Shown here in pieces: positions 1 through 10,981 of a DNA stretch of 64,000 nucleotides. Each line of letters opens with the position of its first letter. Position 1 is the stretch's first letter. This stretch comes from Paracoccaceae bacterium (lineage in GTDB: Bacteria; Pseudomonadota; Alphaproteobacteria; Rhodobacterales; Rhodobacteraceae). Under the pieces are notes generated by a model. It was not told where the DNA came from, searched no databases, and worked only from the letters and a program-made list of their open reading frames with translations. The translations under genes were made by a program, and so were the position numbers. Where the stretch lies: contig JALSJM010000016.1 in the NCBI GenBank assembly GCA_026989355.1, positions 1 through 64,000 on the forward strand, in the 5' to 3' direction.

Positions 1-2
1 AT

Positions 3-1028
3 CTGTGGCCACACCTGGCCGAGCTTGGCTTCGGCGGGCTTTACGTGCGCGAGGAAAGCGGCGGCACCGGCCTTTCGCGGCTCGATGCCACGCTTGTATT
101 CGAAGCGCTGTCCATGGCCTGCCCTTCGGTGGCGGCGTTCCTGTCGATCCACAACATGTGCGCCGCAATGATCGACAAGTTCGGCTCGGACGATCTGCGT
201 GCGCGCTACCTCACCGATGCGCTGGCCATGCGGAAGGTGTTATCCTACTGCCTGACCGAACCTTCCTGCGGCTCGGATGCCGCCGCCCTGTGCACCCGTG
301 CCGAAAAACGCGATGGCACCTATGTGCTGAACGGCACCAAGGCCTTCATCTCGGGCGGGGGCTATTCGGATGCCTATGTCGTGATGGTCCGCACCGGAGG
401 TGAAGGCGCAGGCGGCATCTCGGCGATGATCGTCGATGCCGGAACCTCGGGCCTTTCCTTTGGCGGGCTCGAGGAAAAGATGGGCTGGAAGTCCCAGGAA
501 ACCCGCCAGGTGCAGTTCGATGATTGCGCAACACCGGCCGAAAACCTGATCGGCGAAGAAGGCAGGGGCTTTCACTATGCGATGGCGGGGCTTGATGGCG
601 GGCGCCTCAACATCTCGGCCTGTTCGCTTGGCGGTGCCCAGGAGGCGCTTTCGCGCACGCTTTCCTACATGGGCGAACGCCGGGCCTTCGGGCAGACACT
701 GGACCGTTTCCAGGCCCTGCAGTTCCGTCTGGCCGACATGGAAACCGAGCTTCAGGCCGCACGCATCTTTCTGCGCCAGGCCGCCTGGAAGCTGGATCAG
801 GGGGCACCCGATGCCACCAGGGCCTGCGCCATGGCCAAGCGGCTGGTAACCGAAACCGGCTCGCGCGTCGCCAACCAGTGCCTGCAGCTGCACGGCGGCT
901 ACGGATACCTTGCCGATTACGGGATCGAAAAGCTGGTCCGCGATCTGAGAGTGCATGAAATCCTTGAAGGCACCAACGAGATCATGCGCCTGATCGTGGC
1001 GCGCAGCCTGCTGGCCGCGCGTGGCTGA
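3..1028 (+). CDS. isobutyryl-CoA dehydrogenase-like acyl-CoA dehydrogenase (5' end cut by window)
   Basis: FAD-dependent acyl-CoA dehydrogenase. The 341 residues visible lack the N-terminal start, because the reading frame is open to the window edge. A YCLTEPSCGSDAA stretch and a QLHGGYGYLADYG stretch are hallmarks of the family. The C-terminal RVHEILEGTNEIMR block is very like mammalian isobutyryl-CoA dehydrogenase (ACAD8). The expected reaction is isobutyryl-CoA to methacrylyl-CoA in valine breakdown. The two genes that follow encode later steps of the same pathway, which supports this substrate over short straight-chain acyl-CoA. The stop is 13 bp before the next start, so the genes form an operon. 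Confidence 0.9.
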   Translation: MWPHLAELGFGGLYVREESGGTGLSRLDATLVFEALSMACPSVAAFLSIHNMCAAMIDKFGSDDLRARYLTDALAMRKVLSYCLTEPSCGSDAAALCTRAEKRDGTYVLNGTKAFISGGGYSDAYVVMVRTGGEGAGGISAMIVDAGTSGLSFGGLEEKMGWKSQETRQVQFDDCATPAENLIGEEGRGFHYAMAGLDGGRLNISACSLGGAQEALSRTLSYMGERRAFGQTLDRFQALQFRLADMETELQAARIFLRQAAWKLDQGAPDATRACAMAKRLVTETGSRVANQCLQLHGGYGYLADYGIEKLVRDLRVHEILEGTNEIMRLIVARSLLAARG

Positions 1029-1041
1029 GGGGGCACGAAAC

Positions 1042-2088
1042 ATGGCGGATATCGAGATCAGGAAGGCCGGGTGCACCGGGCGCATCACGCTCAACCGTCC
1101 GAAGGCGCTGAACGCGCTGACCCACGAGATGTGCCTTGCAATCGAGGATGCGCTTGATCGCTGGCGCAGCGATACGGACGTGAAGATGCTGGTGATCGAC
1201 GCCACGGGCGAGCGTGCCTTTTCGGCCGGCGGCGACATCGCGAAGATGTATGAAACCGGCACGGCAGGAAATTACGAATACGGCCGCCGCTTCTGGCGCG
1301 ACGAATACCGGATGAACGCGAAGCTGTTCGCGTTTCCCAGGCCCGTGGCAAGCTTCATGCAGGGCTTCACCATGGGCGGGGGCGTGGGCGTGGGCTGTCA
1401 TGCAAGCCACCGGGTGGTGGGCGAAAGCAGCAGGATCGCCATGCCCGAATGCGGCATCGGCCTGGTGCCCGATGTGGGCGGCTCGCTGCTGCTGGCGCGC
1501 GCGGCGGGACGGCTGGGCGAATATCTGGGCACGACAGGCACGCGGATGCAGGCGGCCGACGCAATATACGCCGGGTTTGCCGATCACTTCATTCCCGAAG
1601 CCGAATGGCCCGCCCTGATCACCGCGCTCGAAAAAACCGGCGACCGGACCCTGATCGGCAAGGCTGCCGAAGTGCCGCCCGAAGGCCCCCTGCAGGCCCT
1701 GCGCCCCGAAATTGACGTGCATTTCGCCGGCGAGGCACTCGCCGATATCCTGCGCGCCCTCGAACATGCCACCAGCGATTTCGCCAGCAAAACCCTGAAC
1801 ACCCTGCGCCGCAACTCGCCCCTTTCGATGGCCTGCACGGTGGAAATGGTGCACCGCCTGCGCGGCGCCGACAGCATCCGCCAGGCGCTTGCCATGGAAT
1901 ACCGCTTCACCTCACGCGCGATGGAGCACGGCGATTTTCTGGAAGGCATCCGTGCCGCCATCATCGACAAGGACCGCAAGCCGAAATGGAAGCACCGCCT
2001 TGGCGATCCCCTGGATCTGGCGGTTTCGGAAATGCTGAGGCCTGTCACGGGGCCGCCGCTTGTCTTTGAAAGGGAGGAAGAAAAATGA
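1042..2088 (+). CDS. 3-hydroxyisobutyryl-CoA hydrolase (enoyl-CoA hydratase/isomerase family)
   Basis: Crotonase-fold protein of 348 residues, the size of the hydrolase subgroup rather than of ordinary 260-residue hydratases. It shows ITLNRPKALNALT near the N-terminus, the oxyanion-hole segment FSAGGDI, then GFTMGGGVGV and MPECGIGLVPDVGGS, all typical of 3-hydroxyisobutyryl-CoA hydrolase. It releases 3-hydroxyisobutyrate from its CoA ester in valine catabolism. The ATG at 1042 is chosen because GAGGGGG stands about 9 bp upstream; a GTG at 1021 would overlap the previous gene. Its stop overlaps the start of the dehydrogenase gene as ATGA, implying translational coupling. Confidence 0.88.
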   Translation: MADIEIRKAGCTGRITLNRPKALNALTHEMCLAIEDALDRWRSDTDVKMLVIDATGERAFSAGGDIAKMYETGTAGNYEYGRRFWRDEYRMNAKLFAFPRPVASFMQGFTMGGGVGVGCHASHRVVGESSRIAMPECGIGLVPDVGGSLLLARAAGRLGEYLGTTGTRMQAADAIYAGFADHFIPEAEWPALITALEKTGDRTLIGKAAEVPPEGPLQALRPEIDVHFAGEALADILRALEHATSDFASKTLNTLRRNSPLSMACTVEMVHRLRGADSIRQALAMEYRFTSRAMEHGDFLEGIRAAIIDKDRKPKWKHRLGDPLDLAVSEMLRPVTGPPLVFEREEEK

Positions 2089-2960
2089 ATATCGGTTTCA
2101 TCGGCCTTGGCAACATGGGTGCGCCGATGGCGAAAAACCTGGCCGCGGCGGGCCATGCGGTAACGGGGTTTGACGTGGCCGCACCGGCCCCCGAAGGCGT
2201 GCAGACGGGCGAAAGCGCCGCCGCCGCCGCCGCCGGACAGGAGGTGGTGATCACCATGCTGCCCGATGGGAAAATCCTGCGCGCCGTCGCCGGTGAGGTG
2301 CTCCCGGCAATGCAGAAGGGCGCGGTGCTTCTCGATTGCTCGACAGTGGATGTGGAAAGCACCCGCGCAGTGGCCGAACAGGCGGCACGGGCCGGCGTGC
2401 TGGCGGTGGACGCCCCCGTTTCGGGCGGTGTGGGCGGCGCCGAGGCCGGCACACTCACCTTCATGGCCGGCGGCCCGGCCGAAGCCTTCGAGAAGGTGAA
2501 ACCGCTGTTCGGGGTGATGGGCCGGAAAGCCGTTCACTGCGGCGATGCGGGGGCGGGCCAGGCGGCCAAGATCTGCAACAACATGATCCTCGGCGTGACC
2601 ATGATCGCAACCTGCGAAGCCTTCGCCCTGGCCGACAGGCTGGGCCTCGATCGCCAGAAGATGCATGATGTCGTGTCCACCTCCTCGGGCTATAGCTGGG
2701 TGATGAACGCCTACACCCCCGCCCCCGGTATCGGCGCCGCGAGCCCGGCCGACAACGATTACCGGCCCGGTTTCGCGGCCGAGCTGATGCTGAAGGATCT
2801 GCGCCTTGCACAGCAGGCCGCACAGGCGGTGGACGCCGATACCCCGATGGGGCATTCTGCCATGGAGCTTTACGAAAGCTTCGTGGAACAGGAGGGCGGA
2901 AAGGGCATGGATTTCAGCGCGATGCTGCCGCGTTTCGAGAAACGCCGCCGGGGCGGGTGA
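2085..2960 (+). CDS. mmsB: 3-hydroxyisobutyrate dehydrogenase
   Basis: NAD-dependent dehydrogenase of 291 residues, the usual length. The Rossmann motif GFIGLGNMGAPMA lies at the N-terminus, followed by the substrate-binding segment DAPVSGGVGGAEAGTLT and the catalytic-lysine helix GQAAKICNNM. It oxidises 3-hydroxyisobutyrate to methylmalonate semialdehyde, the step after the upstream hydrolase. An AGGGAGGAAG ribosome site lies just upstream within the previous gene. The methylmalonate-semialdehyde dehydrogenase (mmsA) that often accompanies it is not in view and may lie left of the window. The stop overlaps the GTG of the next gene. Confidence 0.92.
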   Translation: MNIGFIGLGNMGAPMAKNLAAAGHAVTGFDVAAPAPEGVQTGESAAAAAAGQEVVITMLPDGKILRAVAGEVLPAMQKGAVLLDCSTVDVESTRAVAEQAARAGVLAVDAPVSGGVGGAEAGTLTFMAGGPAEAFEKVKPLFGVMGRKAVHCGDAGAGQAAKICNNMILGVTMIATCEAFALADRLGLDRQKMHDVVSTSSGYSWVMNAYTPAPGIGAASPADNDYRPGFAAELMLKDLRLAQQAAQAVDADTPMGHSAMELYESFVEQEGGKGMDFSAMLPRFEKRRRGG

Positions 2961-3625
2961 ACTGGCTTGCCGAAGCCCCGGCGCTGGCGGGGGTTGATGC
3001 GCAGACACGGGCTGCGCTGGCCCGGCTGACCCCGGCCACATTTGCACCGGGCACGGTGCTGTTCTGCCCCGGCGAAGCCGCCCGGGGCTATGTGATCGTG
3101 CTTTCGGGGCGCATCGACGTGGGGCTTTCCGCCCCCTGCGGGCGCGAAATGCTGCTTTATGCGGTCGAGCCCGGGCAATCCTGCATCCAGAGCACACTCG
3201 GCCTGATGGGCGACGAACCTTACACGGCCGAAGCGGTGGTAGCCGAGCCCACCCGTGCGGTTCTGCTGCCCAAATCGCTGTTTCTCGATCTGATGGACCG
3301 CTCCCCCGCCTTCCGGAAGATTGTCTTTACCGCCTTCGCCGGGCGCATGCAGACAATGATCCGGCTTCTCGAAAAGGTGGCTTTTCAGCGCATCGAAAGT
3401 CGCCTTGCCGGTGCGCTTCTGGAGGCGGCCGGCGCCACGGACGAGCTGCGCGCCACCCACCAGGAGCTGGCAAGCCGCCTCGGCACCGCGCGCGAGGTAA
3501 TATCCCGCCGGCTTGAATCCTGGGCCCGGCGCGGCTGGATCGAAACCGCCCGCGGGCGCATCCGCCTTCTGGATCGCGAGGCCCTGGCCTTCGTTGCAGA
3601 TGCAGGCACCGATCCCCATATCTGA
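2957..3625 (+). CDS. Crp/Fnr family transcriptional regulator
   Basis: Regulator of 222 residues. An N-terminal cyclic-nucleotide-like beta-roll (about residues 15-130) precedes a long dimerisation helix and a C-terminal winged helix with HQELASRLGTAREVISRRLE as the HTH. It lacks the N-terminal cysteine cluster of oxygen-sensing FNR, so it is not an FNR with a 4Fe-4S cluster; the ligand is unknown. It starts with GTG inside the end of mmsB (4-bp overlap), so it is probably co-transcribed with valine catabolism genes. The next gene encodes a DUF2892 protein preceded by a GTGAC-N4-GTCAC palindrome, a plausible target of this regulator. Confidence 0.87.
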   Translation: MNWLAEAPALAGVDAQTRAALARLTPATFAPGTVLFCPGEAARGYVIVLSGRIDVGLSAPCGREMLLYAVEPGQSCIQSTLGLMGDEPYTAEAVVAEPTRAVLLPKSLFLDLMDRSPAFRKIVFTAFAGRMQTMIRLLEKVAFQRIESRLAGALLEAAGATDELRATHQELASRLGTAREVISRRLESWARRGWIETARGRIRLLDREALAFVADAGTDPHI

Positions 3626-3654
3626 AAGACGGAAGAACGGAAACACGCCGGCAG

Positions 3655-3670
3655 GGTGACAGATGTCACA
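3655..3670. promoter_or_regulatory. Crp/Fnr-type palindrome upstream of the DUF2892 gene
   Basis: The sequence GGTGACAGATGTCACA contains the perfect inverted repeat GTGAC-AGAT-GTCAC. It fits a CRP-like TGTGA-N6-TCACA pattern at nine of ten positions and also has the TGAC-N4-GTCA core of the other boxes in this window. Its centre is 71.5 bp before the DUF2892 ATG, about the spacing expected if it sits near -41.5 with a 30-nt leader. Binding by the adjacent regulator is inferred. Confidence 0.55.
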
Positions 3671-3733
3671 GACAGGACGCCCGAGGGCGTTCATGGTGCC
3701 GGCAGTGCAATGGGACAAGGAAGGAGACACCTC

Positions 3734-3940
3734 ATGCTGAAAAAGAACGAAGGCACCATCGACCGCGCCCTGCGTGTCATTGTCGGCGCCGGGCTTCTGA
3801 TCGCCTGGTTCGTGATGGAGGACGCCAGCCCCTGGCTTCTGATCGGGATCGTCCCGCTGGCAACGGGGCTTCTGGGCACCTGCCCGATCTATTCCATCCT
3901 CGGGATCAATACCTGCCCGCTGAAAGACAGGGACTCCTGA
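3734..3940 (+). CDS. DUF2892 (YgaP-type) small membrane protein
   Basis: Protein of 68 residues with two predicted transmembrane helices (about residues 14-30 and 34-50), of the DUF2892 family that includes the membrane part of YgaP rhodanese. A GTCPIYSILGINTC segment near the end carries two cysteines and is conserved in such proteins. The ATG at 3734 follows AAGGAG at 3721-3726; an in-frame start further upstream would overlap the palindrome and is less likely. The molecular role is unknown; family members are often linked to sulfur or redox stress genes. It follows a Crp/Fnr regulator in the same direction. Confidence 0.8.
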   Translation: MLKKNEGTIDRALRVIVGAGLLIAWFVMEDASPWLLIGIVPLATGLLGTCPIYSILGINTCPLKDRDS

Positions 3941-4070
3941 ACCAGGCCGGGCCACGGGAACGGGCACCGGTTTTGCCTGATGCCCGGTTGTCCTGCGGTG
4001 ATGACAACAGAAAACAGCCCGGTGCACCACCCCCCGCGGAACGGCAAGCGCAATCCGCCCTCAGCCGGCC

Positions 4071-5051
4071 CTATCCTGCCCGGTCTTCGAGCATGGCACA
4101 GAGGGATTCCCTGTGGCGCATCACCATGCGCCGGCCCTCTTCGATCGCTTCCTCGGCGCGGTAAAGTTCATAGACGCGAATATCGTCAAGACGGGCGTTC
4201 AGCAGCACATGCGGCGGATCGCCTGCCAGGCGGCTGCGGCGGATTTCATCGGTCATCATGTTGATGGCCGCATTCACCACGGTGAAGTAGCCCGGCGCCC
4301 GGCTGCCGTTCCGGTCGTCAGCCGGATTGCCGGCCCGGTCACCCGCCCGGCTGTCCGGCGGCACCAGCAGACCCGACAGCGCACCAAGGCCCATGGCCGG
4401 CAGGCGCCCGGCAAGCTCGGCCGCCACGGCGCGCAGCGGCGAAGGTGCCGCACGGGCATGCACGGCGCGGCGGATACGGCCGCTCATCAGATGCGCATCC
4501 GGATTGACGGCAATCACCACATCCGCCCCGAGCGCACGCGCGATGGTTACCGGCACCGGGTTCGTCATGCCGCCATCAAGCAGCCAGCGGCCATCGCGAT
4601 ACACCGGCCCCAGAACCCCCGGCAATGCCGCCGATGCCTGCACCGCACTGGCCAGGGGGCCACTTTTCAGCCAGATCTCGCGACCGGTTGCCATGTCGCT
4701 GGCCACCGCCCGGAAAGGCAGCCGCAGATCCTCGATGCGCGCGGGCGCACCGATCTGCTGCAGCAGATCGGCAATGGCTTTGCCCCCCACCAGACCGCCG
4801 CCGGCAAGATCGATCTCGATCAGGTTCAGGAACCGGGGAAGGGTAAGCGCGCGCGCCCAGTCCTCGAGCGCATCAAGACAGCCCGCCGCATGGGCCGCCC
4901 CCACCAGGGCCCCCATCGAGCAGCCGCTGACCACAGCGGGGCGAATCCCCAGCTCCTCAAGGCCACGCAGCACGCCCACATGGCACCACCCCCGCGCCCC
5001 GCCGCTGCCAAGCGCAAGGCCGATGACGGGGCTGCCGGCGCGCTGCGTCAT
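4071..5051 (-). CDS. patatin-like phospholipase family protein (RssA-like)
   Basis: Serine lipase-like protein of 326 residues. The oxyanion-hole loop GSGGARG is at 15-21, the nucleophile elbow GCSMG at 43-47 (Ser45) and the DGG motif near residue 170, giving the complete Ser-Asp dyad of the patatin fold. The expected activity is acyl-ester hydrolysis of a lipid; the substrate is unknown. The C-terminal third has a segment rich in polar residues that looks poorly conserved. No signal peptide is seen, so it is probably cytoplasmic or peripheral to the inner membrane. The gene starts 10 bp after the uvrA stop on the same strand and may be co-transcribed with it. Confidence 0.85.
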   Translation of the reverse strand: MTQRAGSPVIGLALGSGGARGWCHVGVLRGLEELGIRPAVVSGCSMGALVGAAHAAGCLDALEDWARALTLPRFLNLIEIDLAGGGLVGGKAIADLLQQIGAPARIEDLRLPFRAVASDMATGREIWLKSGPLASAVQASAALPGVLGPVYRDGRWLLDGGMTNPVPVTIARALGADVVIAVNPDAHLMSGRIRRAVHARAAPSPLRAVAAELAGRLPAMGLGALSGLLVPPDSRAGDRAGNPADDRNGSRAPGYFTVVNAAINMMTDEIRRSRLAGDPPHVLLNARLDDIRVYELYRAEEAIEEGRRMVMRHRESLCAMLEDRAG

Positions 5052-5061
5052 GCCCCGGCGC

Positions 5062-7926
<2,865 letters not shown>

Positions 7927-8014
7927 TGATACGCCCTTCGAAAACGGGAATCCGTGGTCAGCAAGGTGTTTGTTAACAGATAGTGCAGTACGGCGCGAAG
8001 GCAAACAGAAAAGC

Positions 8015-8029
8015 GAACAAATCACGAAC
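8015..8029. promoter_or_regulatory. LexA (SOS) box upstream of uvrA
   Basis: GAAC-AAATCAC-GAAC matches exactly the direct-repeat consensus GAAC-N7-GAAC (GTTC-N7-GTTC on the other strand) recognised by LexA in Alphaproteobacteria. It lies 89-103 bp upstream of the uvrA start in the divergent uvrA/rhodanese gap, where uvrA SOS boxes are commonly found. Whether the rhodanese gene is also affected is unknown. Confidence 0.85.
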
Positions 8030-8083
8030 TTCCTGCACGCCTTGTCCGAGAACACAAAACAAGGTGCGCATCTTTCTTCGGGC

Positions 8084-8111
8084 TTGTCATATTCTGTGTT
8101 TCGAATATATT
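8084..8111 (+). promoter_or_regulatory. candidate sigma-70 promoter for the rhodanese gene
   Basis: TTGTCA (8084-8089) and TATATT (8106-8111) are separated by 16 bp in a locally AT-rich stretch, 93 bp upstream of the rhodanese ATG. The match to housekeeping promoters is good for this GC-rich genome; no experimental support is available here. Confidence 0.45.
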
Positions 8112-8203
8112 CTGCGCCGAAACGCGATACCGGTGGAACAGGACGGGGCATTGCGGCATTCGGCCCGCAACATGCACCGGAGACATGCAGAAGGATGGTT
8201 GTA

Positions 8204-8569
8204 ATGGGCTTTTTCGGTTTCGGAAAACCGCAGGCGCCGGCGCTTGCCCCGGCCGAGGCAGTGCAGCGCGCCAAGGCGGGCGAACTGGTGCTGGTGGATG
8301 TACGCGACATCAGCGAGCTGCAGGCGACAGGCAAGGCCCGGGGGGCGGTTCACATTCCCCTGATGCTCTTGCAGACACGCGCCGATCCGCGAAGCCCCGA
8401 ATGCGACCCGGCACTGAAGGCAGGCAAGCCGCTGGGGGTGTATTGCGCTTCGGGCGGGCGCTCGCAGATGGCGGCGGAGATGCTGATGAAGATGGGGCAT
8501 GAAGAGGTGCACAATATCGGCGGGATCGGCGACTGGGCCAATGCCGGCGGGGTGATCGAAGCGGTCTGA
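8204..8569 (+). CDS. rhodanese-like domain protein
   Basis: Single rhodanese domain of 121 residues. The active-site loop is Cys81 in YCASGGRS, preceded by the VDVRDISEL segment typical of the family. The intact cysteine makes sulfur transfer plausible. A GFFGFG N-terminus may be a short membrane-associating segment. The ATG at 8204 is preferred because AGAAGGA lies about 9 bp upstream; an in-frame ATG at 8195 sits inside that ribosome site. The gene is divergent from uvrA and convergent with the lipoamide dehydrogenase gene. Confidence 0.85.
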   Translation: MGFFGFGKPQAPALAPAEAVQRAKAGELVLVDVRDISELQATGKARGAVHIPLMLLQTRADPRSPECDPALKAGKPLGVYCASGGRSQMAAEMLMKMGHEEVHNIGGIGDWANAGGVIEAV

Positions 8570-8756
8570 GGCCGGGGCTGGCGCCCGGGTGCCATGCAGG
8601 CGCCGGGCACGATTGCCGGATATTGCGCAAACGACACCTCCAGGGTGCCTCCGGCGGGGATGTTTCAGGGCCGGCGACGAAGGCGTGCCCCGGCGGCCCT
8701 GTCCTGCGCAGGCTGCATCCGGGGGCAGGCGGGAACATCAGATGTGAGCGGAGACT

Positions 8757-10163
8757 TCAGATGTGAATGGCCCGCCCGAAGGCCGCGAGCACGCTTTCAT
8801 GCATGGCTTCCGAAAGCGTCGGGTGCGGAAATACCGTGTGGATGAAGTCATCTTCGGTGGCTTCGAGCGTGCGCCCGATCACATATCCCTGAATCAGTTC
8901 GGTAACCTCGGGGCCGATCATGTGGGCCCCCAGAAGTTCGCCTGTTACGGCATCGAATACCGTCTTGATCAGGCCTTCGGATTCGCCAAGGGCGATGGCC
9001 TTGCCGTTGCCGATCAGGGGAAAGCGCCCCACCTTCACCTTGTGCCCCCTTTCGCGGGCCGCGGCCTCGGTCAGGCCCAGGCTTGCGATCTGGGGCATGC
9101 AGTAGGTGCAGCCCGGAATGCTTTCGGGGGCCACCGGATGCGGCTGACCGCCGGCGATCAGTTCGGCCACCATCACGCCTTCGTGGCTGGCCTTGTGCGC
9201 CAGCCAGGGCGGGCCGGCGATATCTCCGATGGCGAAAAGGCCGGGCACACCGGTGCGGCAGTATTCATCCACCACCACATGGGTGCGGTCGATCTTCACC
9301 CCAAGCCCTTCCAGACCCAGCCCCTCGGTATTGCCGACAATACCCACGGCCGAGATCACCGTATCGAAATCGCGCACCGTGCTCTTGCCGCCAGCTTCGA
9401 TATGTGCGGTTACCTTCGCCGCGCCGCGCACCAGCTTCTTCACCGTGGCCTTTGCAAGAATCTCCATGCCCTGACGTTCGAACGCCCTTCCAGCCAGCGC
9501 GCTGATCTCGGCATCTTCCACCGGCAGGATCCGTTCCATCACCTCGACCACCGTCACTTCGGCACCAAGCGTGTTGTAGAAACTTGCGAATTCGATGCCG
9601 ATCGCCCCGGATCCGATCACCAGCAGCCTTTTCGGTTCGTGCGGCGGCTGCAATGCATGGCGATAGTTCCACACGCGCTTTCCGTCGGCCTCGAGCCCCG
9701 GCAGATCGCGCGCCCGCGCGCCGGTGGCCAGGATGATGTTCCTGGTCTCCAGATCCTGCGCGCCATCCTTGCCCGTTACCCGCACCCGCCCCGGCGCCGG
9801 AATCGTGGCCTCGCCCATGATCACGGTTACCCTGTTCTTCTTCAGAAGATGCTTCACCCCCGCCGAAAGCTGCCCCGCCACCTGACGTGAACGCTTCACC
9901 ACCGCCGCCAGATCATGACCGGGCGCCCCGGCCGACAGGCCGAAGGATTCGGCCTGTCGCATCAGGTGCAGCACCTCGGCCGAACGCAGAAGCGCCTTGG
10001 TGGGAATGCAGCCCCAGTTGAGGCAGACACCGCCCAGATGCGCACGTTCCACCACGGCCACCGAAAGGCCGGACTGAGCGGCGCGGATCGCCGCCACGTA
10101 GCCTCCGGGGCCGGCGCCAATCACGATCACGTCATGTTTCCTGCTGGCTGACTTGCTGGCCAT
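8757..10163 (-). CDS. lpdA: dihydrolipoyl dehydrogenase
   Basis: FAD-containing E3 component of 2-oxoacid dehydrogenase or glycine-cleavage complexes, 468 residues. The FAD fingerprint GAGPGGYVAA is near residue 16, the redox disulfide Cys47/Cys52 lies in GGVCLNWGCIP, the NAD motif GSGAIGIEFA follows, and HPTLSE near the end holds the catalytic His-Glu. The ATG at 10163 has GGGGG 8 bp upstream; ATG 10169 and GTG 10178 are alternatives. No E1 or E2 gene is adjacent, so the partner complex cannot be told from context. Confidence 0.93.
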   Translation of the reverse strand: MASKSASRKHDVIVIGAGPGGYVAAIRAAQSGLSVAVVERAHLGGVCLNWGCIPTKALLRSAEVLHLMRQAESFGLSAGAPGHDLAAVVKRSRQVAGQLSAGVKHLLKKNRVTVIMGEATIPAPGRVRVTGKDGAQDLETRNIILATGARARDLPGLEADGKRVWNYRHALQPPHEPKRLLVIGSGAIGIEFASFYNTLGAEVTVVEVMERILPVEDAEISALAGRAFERQGMEILAKATVKKLVRGAAKVTAHIEAGGKSTVRDFDTVISAVGIVGNTEGLGLEGLGVKIDRTHVVVDEYCRTGVPGLFAIGDIAGPPWLAHKASHEGVMVAELIAGGQPHPVAPESIPGCTYCMPQIASLGLTEAAARERGHKVKVGRFPLIGNGKAIALGESEGLIKTVFDAVTGELLGAHMIGPEVTELIQGYVIGRTLEATEDDFIHTVFPHPTLSEAMHESVLAAFGRAIHI

Positions 10164-10288
10164 GAGCATCCCCCGCACCCGGATGAAAACTGGTTTGACG
10201 TTAAACTATCTTCTCGCCAGCTTCAACCGGACAGGTATCCGGCCGCATGAAAAGAGCGCACCCACTTGAAACAAAAAGGAAATCTTCT

Positions 10289-10861
10289 TCAGGTCGGAAG
10301 CGCGCGGATCACTGCGGCATAGCCGCCTTTTTCCAGAAAGGCCTTCTCGGCGTTTGTATCCCGCCGCGAAAGAACCGCATTGCGATAGGGGAAACGGCCA
10401 AACCTGCGGATCACCTCGCGATGTGCCCTGGCATGACGCAGGTTGTCGGCCCCGGTTTCGGGCATGTTGGTCAGCATCAGGCGCACGCAGCGATCCTGAT
10501 CGGTCAGGCATTCCGAATGCATGAGCGGCAGATAGTAGAACTGCCGCTGGGGCTCGGGCACGCGCAGATCCCAGCCGCGATCGATACCCTTCTTGGCGCA
10601 GGCACGCGCGCGTCTGTCGGTGGCAAAGGCACGGGCATCCTGGCGGAACATGTTGCGCGGAAACTGATCAAGCAGGATGAGATAGGCCAGAAGCCCCTCG
10701 GGAGTGGTTTTCCACTCGCCAAGGCCGCCTTCGGCCGCCTCTTCCCAGGTGGCAAGGAAGCGATCGCGGATTTCCTGATCAAGGCGTTCATCCTGAAGGT
10801 ACCACCCCCCCGGGCCCACCTCGTTGATCCAGAACGCGTTAACCTCCTGCGAGGTTGTCAT
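10289..10861 (-). CDS. DUF924 family protein
   Basis: Protein of 190 residues with the family's features: an N-terminal VNAFWINEVGPGGWY segment, a LLAYLILLDQFPRNMFR block and a FYYLPLMHSE block. DUF924 proteins adopt an all-helical TPR-like fold and have no agreed function. The ATG at 10861 follows GGAGAG; the frame is open 75 bp further up, but that part looks non-coding. It lies between lpdA and an MFS transporter on the same strand. Confidence 0.85.
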   Translation of the reverse strand: MTTSQEVNAFWINEVGPGGWYLQDERLDQEIRDRFLATWEEAAEGGLGEWKTTPEGLLAYLILLDQFPRNMFRQDARAFATDRRARACAKKGIDRGWDLRVPEPQRQFYYLPLMHSECLTDQDRCVRLMLTNMPETGADNLRHARAHREVIRRFGRFPYRNAVLSRRDTNAEKAFLEKGGYAAVIRALPT

Positions 10862-10981
10862 TGCTCTCTCCCTGCACCCACACCGACCCGGGACCTGCGC
10901 AAGAATCGTTACCATTTCGCCGGCACTTGGCAACAATTATTCTTCCGTGCCGCGCGCAGCGATGCCTTCCTGCATCAGTTT

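Noticed and set aside
240-1262. Long open frame on the minus strand opposite the acyl-CoA dehydrogenase and hydrolase genes
   Set aside because: It runs antisense to two well-supported family genes and its product resembles nothing; long antisense frames are common in GC-rich DNA.
8570-8756. GC-rich inverted repeats between the rhodanese and lpdA genes as terminators
   Set aside because: The stems are imperfect, the loops are long and T-runs are lacking; they are not distinguishable from GC-rich background.
10193-10206. Near-palindrome GTTTGACGTTAAAC just upstream of lpdA
   Set aside because: It has no spacer like CRP/FNR sites and one mismatch pair; it may be chance and was not listed as an operator.
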